Shown one piece after another: positions 21,486 to 29,483 of a stretch of 38,331 nucleotides of DNA. Source of the DNA: Bacillota bacterium (GTDB taxonomy: Bacteria; Bacillota; UBA4882; UBA10575); NCBI GenBank assembly GCA_029782135.1, contig JAKOVI010000025.1:1-38331 (forward strand), written 5' to 3'. The position numbers were made by a program, and so were the translations under genes. Within the stretch, counting starts at the first letter, position 1. The number at the start of each line of letters is the position of its first letter. Under the pieces are notes generated by a model, which saw only the letters and a program-made list of their open reading frames with translations, had not been told where the DNA came from and made no database searches.

Positions 21486-23143
21486 TTTGCGCCCTCCTTT
21501 GCCCGCCCGAAGGACGGCCGGTGATAGAAACACCATTCAGCACTCAGGAAGATCAGGGCTGCCAGCACGAAGAACGGCCACAATTCACGGCTTTCCGGGA
21601 TGACTCCTGTTTCCGGAGGCCGCTCCGGGAGCGGCGGGGTGGCAAGTGACCGTGGCGTAAGGTCCGATTCGGCCGCCGGAAGGAACACGGCCTGGCTGCT
21701 CGCCGGGGATTCCGGTTTTGCCCAGGCGAGCAGGTTGGCAAGGAAGACCGGGAAGCTCGCCTGGAGAGGGAGGTTGGAGGCAAAGAGGTCGAAACAGAAG
21801 AGTATGGTTTGGCGTCCCGGCTCCTCCACACTAAGGAGAACCGGACCGGCGGGCGAGGAAGCCAGCGGATGAACAGTAACACCTTCCAACGTAAAGCGTA
21901 ATTGGTTACGAATGCGCCAGTGGCTGAGCTCCACAAAGCGGAGGAGCGGGTGGGAGGTTTCCCCCCAGATTTGCCCCGGCGCCGGAGAACTTGCGATGCT
22001 TTCCGGCTTTTCCCACTCGGGATAAGCGGTATTAATCAGGAGAATCCGGCCGGTGACCCCCGGTGGCGGGGCCGTCCGGTCGAAGATGATCAGATCGTAG
22101 GCCGCGGCCTCGGCCGGGGTAACCTGCGGCCGGCAGGTAAGCGTGGTCGCCGGCAAGGCACGGAGGCCCCGCTCCAAAAAGAAGTTACCGGGTCCGACTA
22201 AGAGGACCGATCTTGCCGCCTGGCCTACCGTCAGCGATGCCTGGTTATCAAGGGCTAAAGCATCGCTCCCCTCCAAGGTGAAATGCCAGGTGATCTGCTG
22301 GCCGGCGGTGAGGTTATAGAAGAGGATCTTTTCCTCCCAGGGCAGAAAGGTCAAGGCAGTCCGCAGGATGGCCCCCTCCGGGCCGTCAATCCGTAGAAAA
22401 GCGGTTTGCCCTTGGGGGGAGAAGTTATTGAGCCTGACCAGGACCTGGTATTCTCCAGGCCGGCCGGTCGCCCGGGCTTCCAGCCCGTTAATTGCCAGGT
22501 TGGCAACGGGTTGGCCGACCCGGATAACCCGCAGGGGAGCGGTGCCCTGGTAGCCGGGGTCCGGAAACGCTCCGTCGGTGATGAAGACAATCTCTCCCCG
22601 GGAGGGGCCGAGCAGGTTAGAAGCCAGAGCCAGCGCCTGCTGGGGATCGGCCGCTTCCGGCTTGGGGGCTAAGTCCCGGAGCAGGCGACGGAGCAGTTGT
22701 TGATCACCGGTGAAGGTTGTCAGCACTTCCGGAACAGCTTGACCCGCGACCAAAGCGGTTTGGTGCGCCCGGTTTTCTGCGAGCAGTTGAAGTCCGGCCG
22801 CGATCGCCTGCTGGAAACGGTTGGGGGAGAGATCGGTACTGAGCATGCTCGCCGAGCAGTCAATGACGACAACCATCCGGCCGGGCCGGCCGCCGGTGAG
22901 AAAACGCACCGGTCGGAGCAGGGCAAAGAGAAGGAGAACCAGCGTAAGGAGTTGGAGGAAGAAAAGCACATCCGGCTTGAACCGCTGCCGCAACTGCGAC
23001 GCCTCGTCGTTTTGGGACAAGCCTTCCCACAAAAACAAAGCAGGGACGACCTTCTCCTTTTTCTCCGGCCACAAACGGTGAAGGAGAAAAAAGAAGCCGA
23101 GGCCGATCAGGTAAAGGAGGGCGGTCGGATTCAGAAAATGCAC
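21482..23143 (-). CDS. BatA-like membrane protein with vWA domain
   Basis: 553 residues. The N-terminus is the Aerotolerance-regulator (BatA, PF07584) membrane unit: helix at about 6-22, then KKEKVVPALFLWEGL and a second helix at 58-78. A vWA domain follows with DCSAS at 95-99, and a long beta-rich region leads to a C-terminal helix near 525-543. Start is GTG at 23143, overlapping the DUF58 stop by one base (TAGTG); its stop overlaps the next gene's ATG by four. The metal site could bind a partner protein. Together with the following gene it forms a pair of membrane-tethered vWA proteins, as in Bat operons. Confidence 0.87.
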   Translation of the reverse strand: MHFLNPTALLYLIGLGFFFLLHRLWPEKKEKVVPALFLWEGLSQNDEASQLRQRFKPDVLFFLQLLTLVLLLFALLRPVRFLTGGRPGRMVVVIDCSASMLSTDLSPNRFQQAIAAGLQLLAENRAHQTALVAGQAVPEVLTTFTGDQQLLRRLLRDLAPKPEAADPQQALALASNLLGPSRGEIVFITDGAFPDPGYQGTAPLRVIRVGQPVANLAINGLEARATGRPGEYQVLVRLNNFSPQGQTAFLRIDGPEGAILRTALTFLPWEEKILFYNLTAGQQITWHFTLEGSDALALDNQASLTVGQAARSVLLVGPGNFFLERGLRALPATTLTCRPQVTPAEAAAYDLIIFDRTAPPPGVTGRILLINTAYPEWEKPESIASSPAPGQIWGETSHPLLRFVELSHWRIRNQLRFTLEGVTVHPLASSPAGPVLLSVEEPGRQTILFCFDLFASNLPLQASFPVFLANLLAWAKPESPASSQAVFLPAAESDLTPRSLATPPLPERPPETGVIPESRELWPFFVLAALIFLSAEWCFYHRPSFGRAKEGAK

Positions 23144-24015
23144 TAGACGATCAACCTTTCCTTACGCATTGTTTCGAATAAGACTTCCTCCAGCGGCATG
23201 GCGGTCGAGAGGGTGAGGAAGCGGTAACCATACTGTGGGGCCAATTGCCGGTAACGGGTTTGGAGCGTGTGGAGCCTTTGCCGGTAAGCGGCAATGGTCT
23301 GGTCGGTGATGACCATCTCCCGGCGGCGGCCGGTCTCCGCATCGATCAACAGGACTTCCGCCTCTAAGGAAGGATTGAGCTCCCAAGGGGTAAGAATCTG
23401 CAGGACCCAGATCTCCCAAGCGCCGGTCCTGAGCCGTCTCAGCCCGTCCGAGATCTCCTCCGGAGCGAGGAGATCGGAGAGGATAACGGCGAGGCCGGGT
23501 TGTTTTACTTTCCAGGCCAACGTGGCGAGGGCGCGGTTTAAATCGGTCCGCCCCTTGACGCCGGCGCTCTCCAAATACTGAAAGAACCTGTGTGCCTGGC
23601 GTTTTCCCTTCAGGGGTTTAAGTTCACTGTCCCAACCTTCGGAACAGCAGGCGGCGCCGACCTGGTCCGAACCGGCAAGGGCAATATAACCCAACGCCGC
23701 CGCCAAACGCAAGGCATACTGCAGTTTGCTGGGGGTCCCAAACCCCATTGAACGGCTCTGATCGATCAGGAAATAAACCAAAAAGTCCCGTTCTTCCGTG
23801 AATTCTTTAAGAAAAAGCTGTTCCAGCCGGGAAAAGAGGTTCCAGTCGAGGTAACGGAGGTCGTCGCCACGTTGGTAAGGCCGGTACTCCCGAAAATCGA
23901 GCCCGCTCCCGGGACGGTGGCCCAAGTGGTGACCAACGGCCAGGCTGGGTCGGGATTTATTCATGACCAGATTCAGCCGTTCCAAGAAACGTAAAAAACC
24001 GCTATCCCCAAGCAC
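23143..24015 (-). CDS. DUF58 protein with vWA-like fold
   Basis: 290 residues. The DUF58 signature is complete: GRPGSG-like HRPGSGLDFREYRPYQRGDD at about 33-52, then LRYLDWNLFSR, and FLIDQSRSM at 82-90, a degenerate MIDAS (Asp85, Ser87, Ser89). Start is GTG at 24015 with GGAGG eight bases upstream. DUF58 genes nearly always follow moxR and are thought to be cofactors of the ATPase. Here the gap to moxR is 222 bases, long for this operon, with a short hairpin (GGAGTC 24141-24146 / GACTCC 24159-24164) and no gene. The next gene overlaps by one base. Confidence 0.9.
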   Translation of the reverse strand: MLGDSGFLRFLERLNLVMNKSRPSLAVGHHLGHRPGSGLDFREYRPYQRGDDLRYLDWNLFSRLEQLFLKEFTEERDFLVYFLIDQSRSMGFGTPSKLQYALRLAAALGYIALAGSDQVGAACCSEGWDSELKPLKGKRQAHRFFQYLESAGVKGRTDLNRALATLAWKVKQPGLAVILSDLLAPEEISDGLRRLRTGAWEIWVLQILTPWELNPSLEAEVLLIDAETGRRREMVITDQTIAAYRQRLHTLQTRYRQLAPQYGYRFLTLSTAMPLEEVLFETMRKERLIV

Positions 24016-24237
24016 CGTCCGTTCCTCCTTTGTTTTTTGTCTTGGCTCCCGGCGAAAGTTTTCGATTGATCAGGTTTATTTAAGCCGTTTTTCCTGCCAC
24101 CCGGCGCGGACGGCAAGCGGAAACGGGCTTTCCTGTCAGGGGAGTCAGCTTTATGGTCGACTCCTAATGGTTAACGACGGCTCAGTTTAAAAAGTAACTG
24201 CGGATTGAAACACTCCGGAACCGTAAGAGCAAAAGGT

Positions 24238-25221
24238 TTAGATCTTTTCCGGAACGGTGGCCAGCAGTTGACGAATCAGATCATCGGGCTGCAGCCCGGC
24301 GGCTTCACCCTCAAAGTTTAAGATGATCCGGTGCCGCAGGGCGGGCAGGGCAACGGCGCGCAGCTCTTCAAAGCCGGCATAATAACGGCCGGCCAGAAAT
24401 GCCCGGGCCTTGGCACCGAGGACCAAAGCCTGGGCCCCCCGGGGACTCGCGCCGTAACGGACATACTTGGTGACCTGCGGGTCGACTCCGGGGGTTTGGG
24501 GATGGGTAGCCAGGATCAGCCGGGCGGCATAATCCATCACCTCGGAGGAGATTGGTACCTGCCGGATTAGTTGCTGAACCTCGATTAGTTCAGCGGCGTT
24601 CATCGTTGGCAATACTTCAGGGATGGTCGCCCCGGTGGTGCGGGCTAAGATCTCATTTAACTCCTGCCGGTTGGGGAGCGTAACGTTCAGTTTGAAGAAA
24701 AACCGGTCAAGCTGGGCTTCGGGTAAAGGGTAAGTCCCCTCGAGCTCCAAAGGATTCTGGGTGGCCAGCACGAAGAAGGGGGGGTCAAGCCGGTAGGTTT
24801 CGCCGGCAACGGTAATACTCTGTTCCTGCATCGCTTCCAGGAGGGCGGACTGGGTCTTGGCCGTCGCCCGGTTGATCTCATCGGCCAGGACAATCTGGGC
24901 AAAGAGCGGCCCTTTTTTAAAGACGAAGAAACGCTCATGGTTGGCGTTGCTCTGGAGTATATTGGTTCCGGTCAGATCGGCGGGCATCAAATCCGGGGTA
25001 AATTGAATCCGCGCATATTTTAAAGATAAGACCGTCCCCAAGGTCCGGACGAGCAAGGTCTTGCCCAACCCGGGCAAGCCTTCCAAGAGGACATGGCCAT
25101 TACAAAGGATCGCGGTCAACAGATCGTTGATAATTGTTTCCTGACCGACGATAACTTTGCCGATCTCTTCCCGGGTTTTCTTTAAAGCCTGATGGTATTG
25201 ATCAATTTTTGTTTTTGCCAT
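24238..25221 (-). CDS. moxR: MoxR-family AAA+ ATPase
   Basis: 327 residues. Walker A GLPGLGKT at 48-55, Walker B VLADEINRA with Asp114-Glu115, sensor 1 Asn156 in ATQNPLE, and the arginine finger Arg173 in LDRFFF are all present, so the ATPase should be active. The C-terminal lid contains YVRYGASPRGAQALVLGAKA, typical of MoxR. MoxR proteins act as chaperone-like ATPases with DUF58 and vWA partners, activating or assembling envelope or metal-dependent complexes. The ATG at 25221 follows GGAGCG. The gene lies 31 bases after the proline/glutamate-rich membrane protein gene. Confidence 0.95.
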   Translation of the reverse strand: MAKTKIDQYHQALKKTREEIGKVIVGQETIINDLLTAILCNGHVLLEGLPGLGKTLLVRTLGTVLSLKYARIQFTPDLMPADLTGTNILQSNANHERFFVFKKGPLFAQIVLADEINRATAKTQSALLEAMQEQSITVAGETYRLDPPFFVLATQNPLELEGTYPLPEAQLDRFFFKLNVTLPNRQELNEILARTTGATIPEVLPTMNAAELIEVQQLIRQVPISSEVMDYAARLILATHPQTPGVDPQVTKYVRYGASPRGAQALVLGAKARAFLAGRYYAGFEELRAVALPALRHRIILNFEGEAAGLQPDDLIRQLLATVPEKI

Positions 25222-25252
25222 CGTTACGCTCCTTTGCTCGTGAATTAACCGA

Positions 25253-26545
25253 TCATTCTTCCGCCGCCAAGAGGGAGAAGTACTCCCGGATCAGCGCGCG
25301 GTAAGCCGCCGGGAGTTCCTCACTGCCTTCCGCGGCCAAAAGCAGGGCATGTTTCCGTAGACGCTCCCGGAACAGCGCCTCGCCCGGGGGCGAGCCAGGA
25401 GCCGGGGGATAGAGCTCCTCCAGATAGGAAGAGAGAAAGCTTTCTTTACTCACTTGGGAACTGGTGGCGAGCGGGGTATACTCCAGCACCGGTTCAAAAC
25501 CGGCGGTTGCCTCTGCCGGCCTGGTCGTGGTGCGACGGTGGCCGGCGCCGGAGGAAGAATCGTCGTCTTCGGCCGGAACGTTCTCCGCGCGCACCGTCCC
25601 CCCGTTCTGCCCGCTGCCTTTCTCCGGTGCTTCCGCACCGGGGGACGGGGGAATGCTGGTCGTTTCCGAATCGTTGCTCCCCGCTCCCGTATCGGGGGTG
25701 TCTTCTGCTCTCTCTTCCGCCGTCTCTTCCTGTGGCGCCTGTTCCTGACGGCCTCGACCGGGAGTTCCCGGGGCGTTCTCCGGCGGGGAGGAAGTCTCCG
25801 GGGCCTCCGGTTTCCCCCGCGGTTCGGTCCGGGTAAAGCCTTGTTCAGGAGCGTTCCCCAACCGGGAACGTAAATCCGGCCGGTCCAGCGGCGCCGTTTC
25901 ATGGGGAGTGTCCGGCGGTCCGGATGGGGAAAGGATTTCCAAGGCCGGGCGGCCGGGTTCCACGCCGATCCCGGGGAAACTCTCCGGCTGGCCGGGCGCT
26001 TCGGCCACGATTGTAGGTGCTGCCGGAGGCGGAGCACCCGGCGGCGAAAGCGGGGTGGAACGTCCGGGCAGGAGGGCCAGGATCAAAAGGCAAACAGCGC
26101 TGCCGGCGCTCACCAGAAACGGCGTTTTCGGCAGCGGAAAGACGCGTTTGGCGGCGAGATCACCCACTTCGGTGCTGAGAGCCGACGCCAAAAGTGGCAG
26201 GAACGGATTGTCCGGTTCACGCTGGTAATATTGGGCCAGGGTAATTAATTTTTCCTGCAGGCCAAGGTTCCGGTCGGCTTCCCGGAGCAGGTGTGGCCAG
26301 GAGAAAGGCGCGCGAACATAGGCGAAACCCGCCGCCAAGGGAGCAAACAGGGTGGGCCAAAGAAAAGAATAACTTGGGCGCAGCTGAAACAGTTTCATGG
26401 CTCCGGTAAGGAGCAAACCGCCGGTCAGCGCACCGGCACACCCCCAAGCACAGAGCTGGTAGAAAAGGCGTCTCCGGTATTGGGTGGCCAGTTCTTTAAA
26501 GAGTGGCAGGTGTTCATTTGTCCAGACCGGCAGCCGGTTCTTCAT
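25253..26545 (-). CDS. Membrane protein with a long Pro/Glu/Gly-rich region
   Basis: 430 residues from the ATG at 26545, which overlaps the upstream stop as ATGA; the longer frame adds four residues. Two membrane helices at about 25-50 and 52-72 and one near 143-160 are followed by about 170 residues rich in Pro, Glu, Gly and Ser, probably disordered and exposed. The last 90 residues are more ordered (SKESFLSSYLEELYPP... REYFSLLAAEE). The N-terminal layout resembles membrane proteins found just before moxR in similar operons, with the two helices followed by a cytoplasmic AERNLGLQEKL-like helix (ADRNLGLQEKLITL). No family name can be given with confidence. Confidence 0.75.
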   Translation of the reverse strand: MKNRLPVWTNEHLPLFKELATQYRRRLFYQLCAWGCAGALTGGLLLTGAMKLFQLRPSYSFLWPTLFAPLAAGFAYVRAPFSWPHLLREADRNLGLQEKLITLAQYYQREPDNPFLPLLASALSTEVGDLAAKRVFPLPKTPFLVSAGSAVCLLILALLPGRSTPLSPPGAPPPAAPTIVAEAPGQPESFPGIGVEPGRPALEILSPSGPPDTPHETAPLDRPDLRSRLGNAPEQGFTRTEPRGKPEAPETSSPPENAPGTPGRGRQEQAPQEETAEERAEDTPDTGAGSNDSETTSIPPSPGAEAPEKGSGQNGGTVRAENVPAEDDDSSSGAGHRRTTTRPAEATAGFEPVLEYTPLATSSQVSKESFLSSYLEELYPPAPGSPPGEALFRERLRKHALLLAAEGSEELPAAYRALIREYFSLLAAEE

Positions 26546-27210
26546 CGGAAAAACCATCCCCGTAAATTAGTCAGCATTGCCAGGATGAGCAAGACCACGA
26601 GGGCGAAGAGACCCAATTGGTAGTAAAGATTGACCGGTAAAGCCGGATGCGGGAAAAAGCTGGTCAATCCCATTCCGAGCAAATAGAGGGAAAAGAGAAA
26701 AAGGCAGATGCGCCGGAAACGGTGGGCAAAGTTTTCCACTAGATAGATGCCGAGCCAGCCGGCGGCACTCGCTGCCAAAAAGGCAAGGAGGTAAAGGAGG
26801 AACAGTCCCGGCCGCGAAAGCCCGCCGGCAAGGAAGACGATCACCCCGAGCGGCATAGTAGCCGCCAGGAGGAAAAATCCTTGCAGTGTCCGGGAGAGTA
26901 ATTTACCGGCCAGGACCGCCTGGAAAGAGAGGTTTCCGGTGCGCAGCCAGGCACGGAGCGACGGGATGCCGGGAAAACGCTCCTCACTGTTTAACGCCAG
27001 GAGATTAACGGCGACCGTTGTTGCGAGCAGGGCATGGGCAAAGACGGTACCCAGGAGGGGCCGCCGGAATTGGACAATGATCCCGGCCGGCCAGAAGGCC
27101 ACGGTGATCATCCCGAGGAATGAGACAACCAGGAGGCTAAGCAGGAGGAAGGAGTTTGCCCGTAAATACGCTTTTAAATCGCTGCGAAAAACGGTATACC
27201 AGTCTTTCAT
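26542..27210 (-). CDS. Polytopic membrane protein, ABC-2-type permease-like
   Basis: 222 residues with six hydrophobic segments (about 18-45, 50-72, 100-125, 130-150, 165-185 and 195-215). A short cytoplasmic N-terminus (MKDWYTVFRSDLKAYLRANS) precedes the first helix, as in ABC-2-type permeases. No ABC ATPase is encoded next to it or anywhere in the window, so its partner must lie elsewhere or the protein works differently. It lies 22 bases after the preceding gene, has GGAGGG upstream, and its stop overlaps the next start by four bases. It is therefore firmly part of this operon. The permease label is based on topology only. Confidence 0.68.
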   Translation of the reverse strand: MKDWYTVFRSDLKAYLRANSFLLLSLLVVSFLGMITVAFWPAGIIVQFRRPLLGTVFAHALLATTVAVNLLALNSEERFPGIPSLRAWLRTGNLSFQAVLAGKLLSRTLQGFFLLAATMPLGVIVFLAGGLSRPGLFLLYLLAFLAASAAGWLGIYLVENFAHRFRRICLFLFSLYLLGMGLTSFFPHPALPVNLYYQLGLFALVVLLILAMLTNLRGWFFR

Positions 27211-27232
27211 CGCCCGATGCGCCCTCCTTTCC

Positions 27233-29152
27233 TTAATCGACCGGTAAGAGCCACAGACCGGAAAAATTCTGTTGTTCCGGTTTTTTTAAAGCAACGGAGC
27301 CGGGAAGTCTTTTCCCACTCAATAAACAAAGCAGGTAGCTGCGGTGGGCACCGGTTGACCGGGTGGTGCTGGTAAAAAGCCGGTGGGCTGCATTGTTCAG
27401 TAGTTCACGGCGCAAGGCCGCCGGATCGGTCCGTTGCCCCCACGACGAAAGCGGGTAAAGGCGGATGCCGGTGGGGAAAGCCTCGCCGGGTGCGGACAGG
27501 TCCACCCGGAAGAAGCCGGTCGCGCCCGGCGCCACCTCGCCAAGGATAAACCAGCGTCCGGCGGAATAAAGGAGAAGACGGGCGAGGGTTAATTCGCTCT
27601 CGTTGGTGATGTCGATGGTCAGGTGATCGCCATCGTTTTCGCTCGTCACATAAACCGGAAGCTCGGTAAAGTAGTTGGCGCGAAACCCCATAGTGAGCCA
27701 GTTCTCATTTGGGGGAAATTCCAGTTTACTCTGTTCTTCCCCGATGAGGATCCGGACCGGGGCCGGAAAGCCGGAACCGGCTTGGGGCGAGGGGCCGGTC
27801 AACATCCCGGCGGTCCGCCCGACGCTCAATTCCAACTTCTTGGTTTTCCGGGAGAAAAGTGTATAGTAACCTTCAATCCGCGCCGCTGCCTGGTGCGGTG
27901 CTTTATGGATGATTGCCAGTTCGGAGAGGCATTGTTCCCCGCCGGCCAGCAGTTGATTGAAGAGCAAAACGCTGAAAGCGGTGTAGAACGCAATCAAAAG
28001 CAGATACCCGGTACACGCCAGGATCAACGGCAGGTTCCGGGCGGCGCGGCCATAGAAATAAAGGCAAAAGCAGAGCCCGGCGAGGGCGGTCACCACCCAA
28101 AGCTTGGACGGGAAGGGCTGCGGGGAAGAACGGAGAAGCTCTGGAAGTAAATAATCGAGTAAACCTTGGTTTGGTTCATCTTCCCCTTCCGGAAGTGGGA
28201 AAAACGCCGCCCACCAGTCTTTTACCGCCGGTTGGGCGGAGAAGGCGGGGCCAAAGGGGTCAAAGGTCATGATCAAACAGACTCCCGCGCCGAGCCTCTC
28301 TTTCAGAAAGAGGGGGTAGCCTTGCACGGTCAGAAGCACTTCGGCGTCGCCAGGATCAACACGAAAGAGCTCCAGCCACTGCAGATCTTCCGCAAAGGGC
28401 AGGCCTGTTTCCTCACGGCCGGTTAAGGAGACAACGGTTTTCTGCCGGAACCGGCAGGTAGTGAGCCGGGCCAGGAGCGGCGCGGTCAGGGCCTGTTGGC
28501 TGTTTCCCCCGGTCAGGATGACGGTTCCGCCTTGCCGGACCCAGGTGACCAGCGCATCAATCTGAAGAGCGGTCAGGAGGGTGAGGTCAGCCCGGTCAAA
28601 GAGGAGAGCCTCTACACCCCAGTAACCGACCGGATTGTCCGGTAAAAAAGCGGGTTTCAGTTGAAAAACCGGCTGTTCAATACCAAAACCGGTGGTGAAT
28701 TCCTGGTCACTGACGATTAAAATTCCACGGCCGGGCGGGGCGGTTTCCAGTGACAAAGTATGCGCGGTGAGAAGTTGACCCTGGGAGTACACCCTGACGA
28801 CCGGGGGAGAATAAGCGCCGACCGGGTTTAAGATCGTCGTCCGGTAAGTCCGGCGGGCAAAGGCGGGGAGAGCGAGCGGGAGGCGGTACTCCGTCCCGGT
28901 CGCCTCGCCGGTCAGGATATAATCATGGGGAATGGTGATCACCAGTTCCCCGTCTAACGGTTCATTATAAGTCTCCAGTCTAATGGTGACCGGAAGCCAA
29001 GTTGCCGGCGCCAGTTGGCGCTGGAAACCGGGGAAAACCTGCAGGTCAATGGGGACGGCAGCCGCGGCGAAGGCCGGCCGTCTTCCTTGACCCAACATTA
29101 TGGTTATGCTCAGCAATAACAATAGAACAGAGCGGAAAGTTAACTTTCTCAT
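27233..29152 (-). CDS. Exported membrane-anchored protein with GATase-like region (MoxR-operon type)
   Basis: 639 residues from the ATG at 29152, which has GGAGGAAG immediately upstream and begins a signal peptide (MRKLTFRSVLLLLLSIT... AFA, about 1-29). The longer frame to 29227 would bury this signal. A beta-rich domain (about 32-145) is followed by a GATase-like fold (about 150-235: GILIVSDQEF..., DALVTWVRQGGTVILTGG) without a visible catalytic triad. Two helices at about 345-365 and 370-395 anchor it; the C-terminal part is again beta-rich. It is similar in architecture to the large vWA protein at the other end of the operon. First gene of the seven-gene unit; the promoter is somewhere in 29153-29433 but was not identified. 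Confidence 0.78.
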   Translation of the reverse strand: MRKLTFRSVLLLLLSITIMLGQGRRPAFAAAAVPIDLQVFPGFQRQLAPATWLPVTIRLETYNEPLDGELVITIPHDYILTGEATGTEYRLPLALPAFARRTYRTTILNPVGAYSPPVVRVYSQGQLLTAHTLSLETAPPGRGILIVSDQEFTTGFGIEQPVFQLKPAFLPDNPVGYWGVEALLFDRADLTLLTALQIDALVTWVRQGGTVILTGGNSQQALTAPLLARLTTCRFRQKTVVSLTGREETGLPFAEDLQWLELFRVDPGDAEVLLTVQGYPLFLKERLGAGVCLIMTFDPFGPAFSAQPAVKDWWAAFFPLPEGEDEPNQGLLDYLLPELLRSSPQPFPSKLWVVTALAGLCFCLYFYGRAARNLPLILACTGYLLLIAFYTAFSVLLFNQLLAGGEQCLSELAIIHKAPHQAAARIEGYYTLFSRKTKKLELSVGRTAGMLTGPSPQAGSGFPAPVRILIGEEQSKLEFPPNENWLTMGFRANYFTELPVYVTSENDGDHLTIDITNESELTLARLLLYSAGRWFILGEVAPGATGFFRVDLSAPGEAFPTGIRLYPLSSWGQRTDPAALRRELLNNAAHRLFTSTTRSTGAHRSYLLCLLSGKRLPGSVALKKPEQQNFSGLWLLPVD

Positions 29153-29433
29153 TCTTCCTCCGGGAAAAGCGCAAAAAACAGCGTAATCAAGACTGGCAGT
29201 CTTAAGGAATAATTCGATTTGTGCCAATTTTATCCTCTTTTTTTGCGCTAAAATGAATCGTTTTCGACTTGAGTCTCTACCGGCGCCGAATGGTGTTCTT
29301 TGTTCCGGTGAATATCTTGGAGGATTCTAAAGCTCAGCGCCGGTTGAAATAAGGCTTTTAAAAGATGTCTTTTCTTATGAGAGATGAATGAAGAAAGGTA
29401 TTTTCTAGCGGAACGAAAACCCATTGAAAAAGC

Positions 29434-29460
29434 GTAAAAAAAGCACCGCCTAAGCGGTGC
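29434..29460 (-). terminator. Rho-independent terminator of the penicillin-binding protein gene
   Basis: On the minus strand GCACCGC (29460-29454), loop TTAG, GCGGTGC (29449-29443), then TTTTTTT (29442-29436). It is 24 bases after the class A PBP stop, so the following seven-gene operon should have its own promoter. The interval 29153-29433 otherwise shows no gene. Confidence 0.87.
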
Positions 29461-29483
29461 GTACTGGTTGGGTAGATGGAATT

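Noticed and set aside
22697-23146. Plus-strand open frame opposite the BatA-like gene
   Set aside because: It is explained by the high GC and codon bias of the real minus-strand gene; no motif or ribosome binding site.
25450-26037. Alternative 195-residue frame inside the Pro/Glu-rich membrane protein, plus plus-strand frames over the same place
   Set aside because: Arg/Pro-rich translations typical of out-of-frame reading of a low-complexity GC-rich stretch.
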